Shown: piece after piece, positions 46,313-55,966 of the stretch
Layout: each line of letters opens with the position of its first letter
Position numbering within the stretch: the stretch's first letter is position 1
NCBI GenBank assembly: GCA_963791615.1
Contig: CAWBTE010000006.1
Coordinates: 558,001 to 622,000, forward strand
Source of the DNA: CAILZL01 sp963791615
GTDB taxonomy: Bacteria > Pseudomonadota > Gammaproteobacteria > Steroidobacterales > Steroidobacteraceae
DNA length: 64,000 bases
Direction of reading: 5' to 3'
Program-made: the position numbers and the translations under genes
Notes under the pieces: model-generated
Databases searched by the model: none
What the model was told of the DNA's origin: nothing
Seen by the model: only the letters and a program-made list of their open reading frames with translations

Positions 46313-47215
46313 TTACGACAAGGCGGTGACGACCCGTTCTGCATCTGCCGCAGCGTCGGTTAACAAGCCCCCGAATCCGCTGCGTACCGCGCCAATGGCC
46401 CACAGGCCGGGAAAAATGGTCGCGCACTGCTCCGAGGTGATCAAGGCTCCCACAGTATCGCGCTGTAACTCCGCAGGCAAAAATCCGGCATCGGGTTCCA
46501 GGCCAATAAAAATGAAGACGCCGGCGCAAGGCAGCGTGCTTTCACCCACCCCCGAAGTTTCAATACGTATTGCATCGACACCTTTACCCGAAGCGCCAAT
46601 GATGGCCACGACTCGCGTTTTCGTCAGCTGGACCAGCTTGGGGTTGGCTGCAGCACGCTCCAGCAGATCGGCGCGTGCACGTGGTGCATTACCACGTATC
46701 ACGATGGTGACCTTGCTGGCAAACTGCGACAGCGTCAGCGCTTCCTGAAAGGCCGAGTCGCCGCCGCCAACGACTACCGCTGCCATGTCCTGGAACATCG
46801 GCCCATCACAGTCCGCACATTCCGACACTCCCCGCCCTTCAAATTCTGCTTCGCCCGGCACGCACAGCTTGCGCAAGCGCGCGCCGCTGGCGACAACGAC
46901 ATGGCGCGCTGCGTATTCATCGGACTCGGTCTTGACCCGCCACAGCCCATCGTCATGTCGCTCGACTGCGGTCACCGCTTCGGGTACAGACACTACGCCC
47001 AGCTCCATATTCTGCATGGCCAGGTTGCTGGCAAGCTCGGCCCCGGAATGCTCGGCGCCTTGCGGAACAGGATCGAGTTCATTCAAGTTAAGAATCAAAC
47101 CGCCCATACACATGGCTTCGAAATTGGCCGTGCTCAAGCCACGCTGCACTGCCAACCTGGCTGCACTTAGACCGGCGTAACCCTGGCCAATCACGATGAC
47201 ATCAAAATTCTGCAT
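46313..47215 (-). CDS. Thioredoxin-reductase-like flavoprotein (SECADC type), stand-alone
   Basis: 300 residues from ATG 47215 (MQNFDVIVIGQG; a 54-nt upstream extension has no support). FAD motif VIVIGQGYAGLSAARLA, redox pair C133-x-x-C136 in VSECADCDGP, and NAD(P) site VVVGGGDSAFQEAL. It is closely similar to the C-terminal half of the fusion at 51839-53827, which also has SECADCDGP. It is the last gene of the UGSC operon. I infer it reduces the selenoprotein; TrxR-like partners are known for selenium-dependent reductases such as glycine reductase. Confidence 0.88.
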   Translation of the reverse strand: MQNFDVIVIGQGYAGLSAARLAVQRGLSTANFEAMCMGGLILNLNELDPVPQGAEHSGAELASNLAMQNMELGVVSVPEAVTAVERHDDGLWRVKTESDEYAARHVVVASGARLRKLCVPGEAEFEGRGVSECADCDGPMFQDMAAVVVGGGDSAFQEALTLSQFASKVTIVIRGNAPRARADLLERAAANPKLVQLTKTRVVAIIGASGKGVDAIRIETSGVGESTLPCAGVFIFIGLEPDAGFLPAELQRDTVGALITSEQCATIFPGLWAIGAVRSGFGGLLTDAAADAERVVTALS

Positions 47216-47249
47216 GTTCGAGACCACACTAAAAATGAGACCTGATCTG

Positions 47250-48653
47250 CTATTGCTTGCAGTTGCCAAGCAGATCGGTCAGTTGCGACACGTTTTCCAG
47301 ATGTTCCAGATCAGAAATCAAGCGTTCTATCTCGTCGACTGCCTTCCGGGATAACACCGTGCCGGCGCAATCGCGAAATTTGTCAACCAGCACTTCAGCA
47401 CTAACCGGGTTTTCGGGCTCGCCTCGCGGAAACTCAACCTGAGAGTGAAACCTGGTTCCATCTTTGAGCTTGATGATGAATTCCGGCGCGCCGAAAGTGC
47501 CGGCTGCAGGTTCGAATGAGTTCCATCTGATCTTGCTGATCAGCTGCTTGATTTTCGGCTCATTGACTCTCTCGTCCGTAAAGTCTCCTATCTTTGGCAC
47601 TCCATCAAGGAGTGTCCTGGCCAGCACATATTCGAGGCTGAACTTTCCCTCCAGGCCTGCTGCTGGATTGTGATAGAACAGAACAGACTCCATATGGTTT
47701 GGCACGTGGCATTCGACCTCTTCTATCTGCAACGGATCGGCAGCCCGTTGCCTGAAGTTCAGCGCCGCTTCCATGCCGAAATGTGTGGCCCGGCAAGATG
47801 GACAGATCTTGAATGCTGCCCCCGGAGAATAAATAGTCCATGGCTCGCCAAGTGAAGCGGCGAATTGCGCCGGACTCATGGTTGCATTTCCCTGAGGAAT
47901 CTCCTGAGAAATATCTGCACGGCCAGCTGTAAAGACATTCCTGAACCCCAGCGGCGCTTCGAATATATTTTCATCAGCGGTAAATCCGGCTGCTGCCAGC
48001 AGCACCGCTTCCACGCCATTCCTGGCTGCGATTCCGGCATGCAAAGGTTTGGTCATGGTGCCAAAGTTCTGGCGCAAACCGCCTGCCAACGAGGCAGCGA
48101 TACCAAAGGCACGCCGCAGCTGCTGCTCATTCAAATTCAGAACCTTCGCCACCCCTGCCACTGCGGCCATGGTTCCGATGAACGAAGTATTGTGCCAACC
48201 TTCCTTGTAGGGTTTGTCACCCACCAGCAAGCCCACTTTTGCATAAACCTCCATCCCCACGCAGTAGGCAAGCAGCACTTGCTTGCCGGATGCATTGCTT
48301 TTTTCAGCAATCGCCAGCACTGCCGGCAAGATGGCTACGGACGGATGCCCCATCCAGAGTGGCCCGACATGAATCACATCATCGTAGTCCAGTGCATGCG
48401 CCATGGTTCCGTTTATATAGGCAGCACCGGGGGCGGTGGTCTTCAGACCAGCCCCATTAATAATCGTCGCTTCTTCCTGTTGAGTGGTGACTGCTGCCAG
48501 CTGCTTCAGTATTTCCGGAGCAGGCTCGCAGCTGCCAGCAAGGGACACCGCCAGAAGATCCGTTACTCCCCGCTTCGCAGCGACAATAGCCGGACCTGGA
48601 AGAGTGTCGTATGAAGCATTGACGACAAATTCAGAAATTATTCTGGTCAACAT
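47250..48653 (-). CDS. MmgE/PrpD family protein (2-methylcitrate dehydratase-like)
   Basis: 467 residues. MmgE/PrpD signatures: DLLAVSLAGSCEPAPE, AYINGTMAHALDYDDVIHVGPLWMG, and KICPSCRATHFGMEAAL. Members include 2-methylcitrate and aconitate dehydratases/isomerases, so it may dehydrate or isomerise a tricarboxylate-like or other hydroxy acid. It lies 34 nt before the TrxR-like gene and 6 nt after the TRAP permease gene, which suggests it acts on the transported compound. Confidence 0.88.
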   Translation of the reverse strand: MLTRIISEFVVNASYDTLPGPAIVAAKRGVTDLLAVSLAGSCEPAPEILKQLAAVTTQQEEATIINGAGLKTTAPGAAYINGTMAHALDYDDVIHVGPLWMGHPSVAILPAVLAIAEKSNASGKQVLLAYCVGMEVYAKVGLLVGDKPYKEGWHNTSFIGTMAAVAGVAKVLNLNEQQLRRAFGIAASLAGGLRQNFGTMTKPLHAGIAARNGVEAVLLAAAGFTADENIFEAPLGFRNVFTAGRADISQEIPQGNATMSPAQFAASLGEPWTIYSPGAAFKICPSCRATHFGMEAALNFRQRAADPLQIEEVECHVPNHMESVLFYHNPAAGLEGKFSLEYVLARTLLDGVPKIGDFTDERVNEPKIKQLISKIRWNSFEPAAGTFGAPEFIIKLKDGTRFHSQVEFPRGEPENPVSAEVLVDKFRDCAGTVLSRKAVDEIERLISDLEHLENVSQLTDLLGNCKQ

Positions 48654-48659
48654 GGTCTT

Positions 48660-50546
48660 TCATGCAGCAACGGAATCACGATCGCGGCTCGCAGTAAATT
48701 GGCGAAACAGCAACGCTGCAGCCAGAGCCAGACCAATACAGTTGATCAGGAGCGTCGGGAACAGGAGCAGCATGGCGGCCACAAGGAAAACAAACCGCTC
48801 TATCCCCGTCACAGGCCTCAGCACAAATCCCACGGTGGCCACACCCAGACAGAAAATCGAGAGCGCTCCGGCTGCGAACGCTCTGACGATATTGAGGGGG
48901 TCACCGATCATGAAGAGGCCGGGACTATAAGCCCAGGAGAACGGCAACAAAAACGCGCCCAGTGCAATGCCACAGGCGAGCCATGCCGTCTTCCACCAAT
49001 CGCCACCGGCGATCATTGCAGCTGCGAACACGGTGTTGCAGGTAGGCGGTGTAATGGTGCTGAGCACCGCGTAATAGAAGATGAAGAAGGAGACAGCGAA
49101 TGGATCAAAACCCAGATTGATGACCGCGGTTGAGACCACCGAATAAGTGATGACGTAGGAGGCAGTGGTGTTCAGACCCAGTCCGAGCAGCAAGACAATA
49201 ATCGCCGTCAACACCAAGGCCAGGAAACTCGAATGACTGCCAAGCTCGAATATCGTCGCGGCAAAATTCAAACCAAGCCCGGAGTAGGACAACAGGGACA
49301 CCGTCGTCTGCAGCAAAACCAGGGTAATCAACAGCCATGCGATGGCCTTGGCGCCAATCTGGGCGCCATTGATCAGATTCCTCACGCGTTGTTTGAACGG
49401 GACATCCGACCAGGCCAGTGAAATCACGACTGCAGCAATCAACGCCCAGCCAATCGCATAGACGGCAGTGAACTTGAGCGTCATCAGCGTAGCCAGAACC
49501 CCAACTGGTATCACCACATGAGCCACAGAAGACGGAACCAGAATTTCTTTCAGCTTCGGCATTGAATCTCTGGACGGTCTTTCCATGTTTCGCTTGCGGG
49601 CAATCAGGTAAACAACGATCGAAATGGCGAGGAAATAAAGAATGGCTGGCAGAAGCGCAGCAGCCGCGATGCTCGAATAGGGAACGCTCAGGTAATCAGC
49701 CATCAGGAACGCGGTTGCGCCCATGATCGGCGGCATGATCTGTCCGCCCGTGGAAGCAGCGGCTTCAATCGCCCCGGCTTCCTCGGCTGTAAAGCCGGCT
49801 TTCTTCATGGTCGGAATGGTGAGCACACCCACCGTTGCCGTATTGGCAACCGCGGCGCCCGAGATGGTGCCGAACATCGCGCTGGCCGCAACTGTAACCT
49901 GGGCAGAACCACCACGGAATCTGTTGCCAATCATCGCCGCCAGATCCATGAACACCTGACCTGCGCCAGAACTGAACAGAATGGGCCCAAAGACCAGAAA
50001 TAGAGGAATGCTGACAACCGCCAGCTTGGGCAAGGCTCCCCAATAACCCATGTCGCTTCTGATGAACCTGTTGGCGAACACACGAGCAACATCAACATCC
50101 CCGAACCACCAGCGACCGGGAAGAAAATCAGCCAGGAAAAACGTATAGAAAAGCATGAACAGCGTGATCACCGGCACCGTCCAGCCCAGTGTTCGCCTGG
50201 ATCCTTCTATCATCAGACAAAACAGCACGACCGACACAATGAAGTCGACAGTGCTTCCCTTGGTCGGGCGAGCAATGAAGTCGGCAGCATGAAACATCGC
50301 ATAGAGGCAGCAGGCCGACGCCACCAGGATGATCAGCAGGTCTAACGGAGTCGGACTGTCGCTCGATGCATGTTTTTTCTTCGCCGGAAACAGCACGAAC
50401 ACAAAAATGAATGCCACCATCAGGCACAGCGGCACCTGCACAAAAGTATGGAACTCCCCACGCAACGATGTGTAGGTAAAAAACAGAACCCAGATTACCG
50501 ACAGGCCTTCAATGACTGAAAGCCAGGGTTGCTTAAGTTTTCTCAT
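48660..50546 (-). CDS. TRAP transporter fused permease (4TM/12TM)
   Basis: 628-residue inner-membrane permease of the TAXI-associated TRAP class. Many membrane helices; DctM-like motifs include SGAAVANTATVGVLTIP, SGGQIMPPIMGATAFLMAD and TPPTCNTVFAAAMIAGG. Works with the TAXI binding protein encoded 124 nt upstream to import a carboxylate with Na+ or H+. Shares an operon with the UGSC selenoprotein. Confidence 0.92.
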   Translation of the reverse strand: MRKLKQPWLSVIEGLSVIWVLFFTYTSLRGEFHTFVQVPLCLMVAFIFVFVLFPAKKKHASSDSPTPLDLLIILVASACCLYAMFHAADFIARPTKGSTVDFIVSVVLFCLMIEGSRRTLGWTVPVITLFMLFYTFFLADFLPGRWWFGDVDVARVFANRFIRSDMGYWGALPKLAVVSIPLFLVFGPILFSSGAGQVFMDLAAMIGNRFRGGSAQVTVAASAMFGTISGAAVANTATVGVLTIPTMKKAGFTAEEAGAIEAAASTGGQIMPPIMGATAFLMADYLSVPYSSIAAAALLPAILYFLAISIVVYLIARKRNMERPSRDSMPKLKEILVPSSVAHVVIPVGVLATLMTLKFTAVYAIGWALIAAVVISLAWSDVPFKQRVRNLINGAQIGAKAIAWLLITLVLLQTTVSLLSYSGLGLNFAATIFELGSHSSFLALVLTAIIVLLLGLGLNTTASYVITYSVVSTAVINLGFDPFAVSFFIFYYAVLSTITPPTCNTVFAAAMIAGGDWWKTAWLACGIALGAFLLPFSWAYSPGLFMIGDPLNIVRAFAAGALSIFCLGVATVGFVLRPVTGIERFVFLVAAMLLLFPTLLINCIGLALAAALLFRQFTASRDRDSVAA

Positions 50547-50670
50547 GTACCTACCTGACGTTTATGACTGCGAACACTGACAAAACAACAGAGATAACAG
50601 CCGCACCGATATGCCCGATGAAGTTTGCGCACTACTTAATGAACTTGCTCGATCCGGACAGCTGCCCACT

Positions 50671-51711
50671 TCAATTAACCCGCTCCTGCATTTCAGGAGG
50701 TAACAGATGGTCTGGCACCGTGATGCCCTGCTCCCTCAGGAAGCGTACGGTGCCCGGATGCAATGGAATGCTGCCGTACTCAATTATGTTTTTCGGCATC
50801 TCATCCAGCAGATTCCAGGTCGGAACGGTAGCCAGAACCTGCTTGCGGTTTTCGTAAACGGCCTTGATCATGCTGTAAACGAGTTCTTCCGGAAGTTTGT
50901 TGGTGCCGACGATAAATGAAGCAGAGGTCCAGGTAGGCATAGTCTGTGCCTGGCCCCTGTAGGATCCTGCCGGGATGGATGAAGCACGGAAACCACGATA
51001 CTTGGCGATCGTGTGCTCCAGCATTGCTGCAGGTACCGGCAGGATTCTGATGGGCAGCGTCAGACCGATTTCCTGAATCGAAGCCTCCCTTTCACCGGCC
51101 TTGACGTAACCGATCACCCGATTGTTCATGACGGCATCGCTCAATGAGCTTGGTTCACCCTCGTAATAGACGGGCTTGATGCCGTTCTGCTCCATGATCA
51201 CCTTGAACGTTTCGCCAACAATGGAGCCGATCAGCACACCGAACGGCTTGCCATCAAGTTGCTCGATGGAGGTGACGCCACTGGATGCCAGTACGAATAC
51301 CGTATTGGGTTGCTGCTGGTTCACCCACAGGGCACGCAGCATGTCCGCCTTGGGCTCGCCCGCATACCTGCCGAGTCCGTGGTACTTCATGTACATATCG
51401 GGCGAGTCCGAGTTACCCATATCCACTTCACCGGCGGCAACGGCATCCTCGGAAATGACGGCGCCACCCATTTCAACCACCGCGATTCTCAACCCGGGAA
51501 TGTTTGCGGTAATGATGTCCCGGTAGGTGACGTAACCGGGGAAGGAGCTGGAGGTCTGCCACACCACGCCCATCTTCAACTTGATATCTTTGAATGTGCC
51601 GTCAGTTGTTGGCTTGGGTGAAGGAGAACATGCCGCTGTAAAGACAAGACCAACCAGCACCAGACACTTGCAGATGCGGCCAGACAGTCGGGGCGATCTA
51701 TCGTTTGTCAT
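50671..51711 (-). CDS. TAXI-family TRAP transporter solute-binding lipoprotein
   Basis: 346 residues. Lipobox FTAAC (Cys at about 28). Mature sequence begins DIKLKMGVVWQTSSSFPGYVTY and has VAAGEVDMGNSDSPDM and IEQLDGKPFGVLIGSIVGETF, typical of TAXI proteins. It delivers the substrate to the fused permease encoded next. Confidence 0.92.
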   Translation of the reverse strand: MTNDRSPRLSGRICKCLVLVGLVFTAACSPSPKPTTDGTFKDIKLKMGVVWQTSSSFPGYVTYRDIITANIPGLRIAVVEMGGAVISEDAVAAGEVDMGNSDSPDMYMKYHGLGRYAGEPKADMLRALWVNQQQPNTVFVLASSGVTSIEQLDGKPFGVLIGSIVGETFKVIMEQNGIKPVYYEGEPSSLSDAVMNNRVIGYVKAGEREASIQEIGLTLPIRILPVPAAMLEHTIAKYRGFRASSIPAGSYRGQAQTMPTWTSASFIVGTNKLPEELVYSMIKAVYENRKQVLATVPTWNLLDEMPKNIIEYGSIPLHPGTVRFLREQGITVPDHLLPPEMQERVN

Positions 51712-51838
51712 GTGAACTCGGTCCTCTATTACTTCTCATGCGAAGTCCCCTCGCGAAAATGCCGTCCTGATTCGTCCAGCACCGCGATTCATCCGGTGGG
51801 AACTGCAATGCTTCCACTCCGACTGGAGCCAGATGTGT

Positions 51839-53827
51839 TCAAGTACTTACAGAGAACGCGGCAATAACTCGCTGTGCGTCTTCGGCAGCGTCAGTCAACA
51901 GTCCGCCAAAACCGCTGCGTACCGCACCAATTGCCCAAAGACCGGGAAGCGCCGTCGCACCCTGCTCCGAAGTGATCACCGCTCCCTTGTCGTCGCGGCT
52001 CAATCCCTGTGGCAGGAACCCGGTGTTGGGTTCAAGCCCGATAAAAATGAATACTCCGGAACAGACCATGTCTTTTTCAGTCTCACCAGCCGTCTGGATG
52101 CGTATGTTCTCTACACCCTTGTCAGGACTGCCGTTGATGCCGAGAACCCGAGTATTGGTCAGTTGAACCAGCTTGGGATTGGCGGCAGCGCGTTGGAGAT
52201 AGTCGGCGCGCGCACGCGGGCCAGCGCCATGCATGATGATGGTGACCTTGCTGGCGTATTCCGACAGCGCAAGCGCTTCCTGAAACGCGGAATCGCCGCC
52301 ACCGACGACCACGGTTTCCAAACCTTTGAACATCGGGCCGTCACAATCGGCGCATTCCGACACACCCTTGCCAAAGAACTCTTCTTCACCCGGCACATGC
52401 AGTTTGCGCAAGCGTGCGCCGCTGGCCACGATGACGTTGGGTGCGGCATAACCCTTTGAGCCGACCTTGACCACCCACAAGCCGTCATGACCCTTCTCAA
52501 CAGTGGTTACTGCATCGGACACAGGAACAACGCCTTGCTCCATGTTCTTCAGTGCAAGGTTACTGGCAAGTTCGAACCCCGCGTGCTCAGCACCCTCCGG
52601 AACCGGATCGAGTTCATTCAGATTGACGATCAGGCCACCCATGCATTCAGACTCGAAATTGGCCACGCGCAAGCCGCGATCGCACGCCAGCTTGGCTGCC
52701 GTCAGGCCCGCGTATCCCTGACCGATGACGATCACGTCATAACGTTCGTATTTTGGCTTCACTGGCCGGATCAGCCTGGTGACCGCCCTGTGCTTTGGTC
52801 CACCCCATGACGGCATCCAGCTGGAATGCAGGCCTGCACCGCCCACTACGGTGATGAGGATGTTCTCCTTGGCCTTCACAATCGGAATGGCTGACTTGCC
52901 ATCCCACTCGCCATATTGTGCCGGCGTCTTGATGCGATGCTTCATGTGCTCATCAGAAATCCGGTCCAGAGGCACGCGTGCATGCTCGAACAGATACTCG
53001 CGCACGGCATCCTTGGTGACGCCTTCCCGACCGAGAATCGTGGCATGTTCAGGCCCCAGCGCAATGAACAGATCCGAACCGGTGGTGAACCTGAAGTTGG
53101 ACGTCCCGGTAGAGGTGAGGCTGTTGGCCAGAATCTTCAGGAAGCTTGCCGCCTTGGTGGCATCCTGGCCATTGATGTCCTGAGGGCCTTCCAGACCAAG
53201 AACAGTTACCGTGCTGTCCGTAGGTTTGAATCCACGTTCCACATGGAAGGGCTCCCATGGACTCGCCTCCTCATTCTCGGCAAAGCAGAATGAAAACTTC
53301 GCGGGAGTACCCTGGGTGGACTTGTCAACGTTTCCAGGGGCGGCGCCACCCAGATTCAACAAGATCAGCCTGACTGCCCGCCCGATCGTGGCATTGGCAC
53401 GCCAACAGGGCCCCATGGCTCCGGAGCCGGAGTTGATATCGAGGGCCTTGGCGATCGGACCATTGACCAGAACAACCATGGCGCAGGGATGTGTAGTCGC
53501 CTGAACACCAAACAAGTCGAAGCCTTCGGCGGTCATGGCTTCCACCGCTGCGATCACCACCGGAAGGTGTTCCGGCCGACATCCCGCCATCACGGCGTTG
53601 ATCGCAATCTTCTCAACAGTGGCGATGCCGTTCCGAGGTGGAATCTTGGTAGCGATCACTTCATCGGGATCAAGATGGTTATATTCGATCATTCTCGCCA
53701 CTCGTTCCGGTGTGGGAGGAATGATTGGCAGACCATCGGTACAACCTTTCTTGTACAGCTCGTCTTCTATGTCTTCCAGTGAGTCTGGAAAGACCATCCG
53801 GTCTGATTTCAAATCATCATAATTCAT
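51839..53827 (-). CDS. Fusion of domain X with a thioredoxin-reductase-like flavoprotein
   Basis: 662 residues. Residues 1-355 are domain X, similar to residues 195-574 of the selenoprotein at 32202-33926: GCTDGLPIIPPTPERV, AGCRPEHLPVVIAAVEA, NGPIAKALDINSGSGAMGP, WEPFHVERGF. Residues 360-662 are a TrxR-like flavoprotein with GQGYAG (about 370), SECADCDGP (C-x-x-C near 492-495) and VVVGGGDSAFQEAL, nearly the same as the protein at 46313-47215. I do not recognise a named activity for X. The fusion argues that X and the flavoprotein act together. TGA stop is ordinary: the paralogue ends at the same place. Confidence 0.88.
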   Translation of the reverse strand: MNYDDLKSDRMVFPDSLEDIEDELYKKGCTDGLPIIPPTPERVARMIEYNHLDPDEVIATKIPPRNGIATVEKIAINAVMAGCRPEHLPVVIAAVEAMTAEGFDLFGVQATTHPCAMVVLVNGPIAKALDINSGSGAMGPCWRANATIGRAVRLILLNLGGAAPGNVDKSTQGTPAKFSFCFAENEEASPWEPFHVERGFKPTDSTVTVLGLEGPQDINGQDATKAASFLKILANSLTSTGTSNFRFTTGSDLFIALGPEHATILGREGVTKDAVREYLFEHARVPLDRISDEHMKHRIKTPAQYGEWDGKSAIPIVKAKENILITVVGGAGLHSSWMPSWGGPKHRAVTRLIRPVKPKYERYDVIVIGQGYAGLTAAKLACDRGLRVANFESECMGGLIVNLNELDPVPEGAEHAGFELASNLALKNMEQGVVPVSDAVTTVEKGHDGLWVVKVGSKGYAAPNVIVASGARLRKLHVPGEEEFFGKGVSECADCDGPMFKGLETVVVGGGDSAFQEALALSEYASKVTIIMHGAGPRARADYLQRAAANPKLVQLTNTRVLGINGSPDKGVENIRIQTAGETEKDMVCSGVFIFIGLEPNTGFLPQGLSRDDKGAVITSEQGATALPGLWAIGAVRSGFGGLLTDAAEDAQRVIAAFSVST

Positions 53828-53973
53828 TACAAGATCCCGCCTTCATCGCATCGCCATCTTCGTTCTGGACTCAAGTGATGGATTTATGGATTTTATTCGG
53901 CAGAGTCGCAGGTGCTCCGACTGCCCCTTTCACTCTGCAATGAGTAAAAGGGACAAACCGGTGAATCAAGCTA

Positions 53974-54513
53974 TCAGCCCTGAAAGGTCATCAACTTGAC
54001 CAAAGTTTCAACGGCGTTTTCAGCCTTTTTCCTTACCTGATCTTCCGGGAGACCTGCTCCCAGCGGATGAGGCACTGCACAAATCTGAATATCCGGCAAC
54101 CCAAAGGCCGTAGCCTCCATCTTTGCCAGACCGTTAAACGAAGTGGTCGTCACGATCAGTGACGGAACGCCCTGCTTTTCGAGATCAACTGCGTCGTGGA
54201 GACTCCACGATGTGCAGGACCCTCAGTCTCCTAATCCGGTGACCGCGAAATCGCAGTTCTCCTTTATTTCGTCGATGATGCTCTGGACGACCCCCACCGT
54301 TCTGCCTGGCTTGCGATATCTTGAAACCTTGGCGCCGTACTGGCTGACCAGGATTTCCTCGACACGATTGCAGAACAGGTCAAAGTTAGGTTTCGTATTG
54401 TCAACAAAGGCGACCCGAATCCCCTGCATGCTCTTCGGACGAGGGTTGAGACCTATCCGCTTGGTTATCGGTATTGATACAGGGTCAAGTATGACTATGT
54501 TTCTTGTTTCCAC
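53974..54513 (-). CDS. UGSC-motif selenoprotein (Sec97)
   Basis: 179 residues when the UGA at 54225-54223 is read as Sec. Start is GTG 54513, with AGGAG 6 nt upstream. N-terminal METRNIVILDPVSIPI and CDFAVTGLGD lead to U97-G-S-C100, then TSWSLHDAVDLEKQGVPSLIVTTTSF and a helical C-terminus ending LVKLMTFQG. Residue spacing matches the selenoprotein at 32202-33926 (U100/C103). It ends in tandem TGA-TAG. First gene of the operon with the X-TrxR fusion, TAXI, TRAP, MmgE and TrxR-like genes. I recall this family as UGSC family (seleno)protein; substrate unknown. Confidence 0.92.
54194..54210 (-). promoter_or_regulatory. Bacterial SECIS hairpin of the UGSC selenoprotein
   Basis: Perfect 7-bp stem TCGTGGA / TCCACGA with loop GTC on the minus strand. 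It begins 13 nt after the UGA; the loop GU is at nucleotides 20-21 downstream, as in E. coli fdhF. Confidence 0.8.
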
Positions 54514-54649
54514 AGGATTCTCCTTCGAGCACCTGAATAGTTAAATAAATTCTGGCTGCGATTTTTCAGATGGGGCTCTAACAATACTCACACGCCCTTG
54601 ACACTGGGTGACTTGAATCAGACATCAATAGTAGGCCTGGTGGCGAAAC

Positions 54650-54695
54650 AAGTGATGCCCGTTAGTGAACCTGGCTTCGAATGATGTGATACCAC
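54650..54695 (+). promoter_or_regulatory. Shared three-half-site operator, copy B
   Basis: GATGCCC, GTTAGTGAACC (11 nt), TGGCTTC, GAATGATGT (9 nt), GATACC. It lies between the CoA-transferase gene end and the UGSC gene start (137 nt upstream of the GTG), in a 227-nt gap. Confidence 0.65.
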
Positions 54696-54740
54696 TGAGA
54701 CACCCCACATCACAGGCTTCTGAAATTCCTCATGTTTCCC

Positions 54741-55952
54741 CTAATAAACAATCTTCTCCTCAATCAATTGAGCCAATTCCTGCCGTGACATCCCGAGCAG
54801 ATCACACAGGACATACTGGTTGTGCTCGCCCAGCAGCGGCGCGGTGCGCATGATTCCGGCGGGTGTTTCGGACAGCTTCCAGGGCGGTGTGATTGCCTTG
54901 CGCGTACCAAGCCTGGGATGCTGCATTTCGGCAATTCCACCCCGTGAAACAAGGTGCGGATCGGAGAACAAGTCCTTGGCCTTGAACGAAGGCATGGCAG
55001 CTACTCCAACACCCTGGAGCAATTCCATGAGCTCATAGTGACCATGGTTCAGAGTCCATTCCTGAATCAGAAAATCAAGCCGATCCTGGTTCTGCCACCG
55101 ACTGAGGGGCGTTGAAAAGGCGTCAGCCTTTGCCCATTCCGGACTTCCCATGGCTTTACAGAGGCCTTGCCATTCTTCTTCCGTCGCGACGGCAATGCTG
55201 ATCCATCTGTCATTGCCTTTGCAGCGGTAACAATTATGAGGCGCCATGATGGCATCATGATTCCCGTCACGAGTTGGCGATCTTTGATTCATGGAAAAAT
55301 CCATCATCTGATCACCGACCAGGGCATTGAGCGCCTCTGAAGAGGACAAATCGATGTACTGCCCCTGCCCGGTTTGCTCCCGGATATTCAACGCCATCAA
55401 CAATGCAAAGGTACCTGCGGTGCCGGCCCGGGAATCACAACTACTGGTCAATGTATTGGGTTCTGCATCGGCATAGCCGGTCAGATGCGCCTGACCGCCG
55501 AAACAGGAAAAGCACGGGGCATAGGCGGTATAGCCACGATAGGGGCCGGTGGCGCCAAATCCTGATAGAGAAAGCATGATGATGTCCGGCTTCACCTTGA
55601 CCAGATCTTTGTAGCCCAGACCCAATTTGTCCATGACGCCGGGGCGCATGTTCTCCATGACCAGGTCGCTGACGCTGACAATTCTCCGGGCCAGATCACG
55701 CCCTTTCTCAGTACTCAGGTCGAGACTGACACTGAGCTTGTTGAGATTGATCTCGAAGAAGTTGGATGAGGATTCATAGTCGGTGCTGGCGCCACCGCCG
55801 TGTTGCACTCGCTGCTCATCAGGTCTTTTGCGAGTCTCGATCTTGATGACTTCTGCACCCATGGCGCCCAGCAGCATGGTCGAATAGGGCCCAGCCAGCA
55901 CATGGCCGAAATCAGCCACTCTGATGCCTTTCAATGCGGATTGATTACTCAT
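54741..55952 (-). CDS. CaiB/BaiF CoA-transferase family III (first copy)
   Basis: 403 residues. Family III CoA transferase: starts KGIRVADFGHVLAGPYSTMLL, has GAEVIKIE, NKLSVSLDLSTEKGRDL and the catalytic Asp in SSCDSRAGTAGTFALLMAL. Moves CoA between an acyl-CoA and a free acid in the cytoplasm, so it probably activates the transported acid. Downstream of the second CoA-transferase gene by 14 nt. Confidence 0.92.
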   Translation of the reverse strand: MSNQSALKGIRVADFGHVLAGPYSTMLLGAMGAEVIKIETRKRPDEQRVQHGGGASTDYESSSNFFEINLNKLSVSLDLSTEKGRDLARRIVSVSDLVMENMRPGVMDKLGLGYKDLVKVKPDIIMLSLSGFGATGPYRGYTAYAPCFSCFGGQAHLTGYADAEPNTLTSSCDSRAGTAGTFALLMALNIREQTGQGQYIDLSSSEALNALVGDQMMDFSMNQRSPTRDGNHDAIMAPHNCYRCKGNDRWISIAVATEEEWQGLCKAMGSPEWAKADAFSTPLSRWQNQDRLDFLIQEWTLNHGHYELMELLQGVGVAAMPSFKAKDLFSDPHLVSRGGIAEMQHPRLGTRKAITPPWKLSETPAGIMRTAPLLGEHNQYVLCDLLGMSRQELAQLIEEKIVY

Positions 55953-55966
55953 TGTCCACTCTCTGC

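Noticed and set aside
51784..51841. Possible read-through of the TGA ending the X-TrxR fusion
   Set aside because: The paralogue at 46313 ends at the same position, no U-x-x-C motif follows, and the next stop comes soon.
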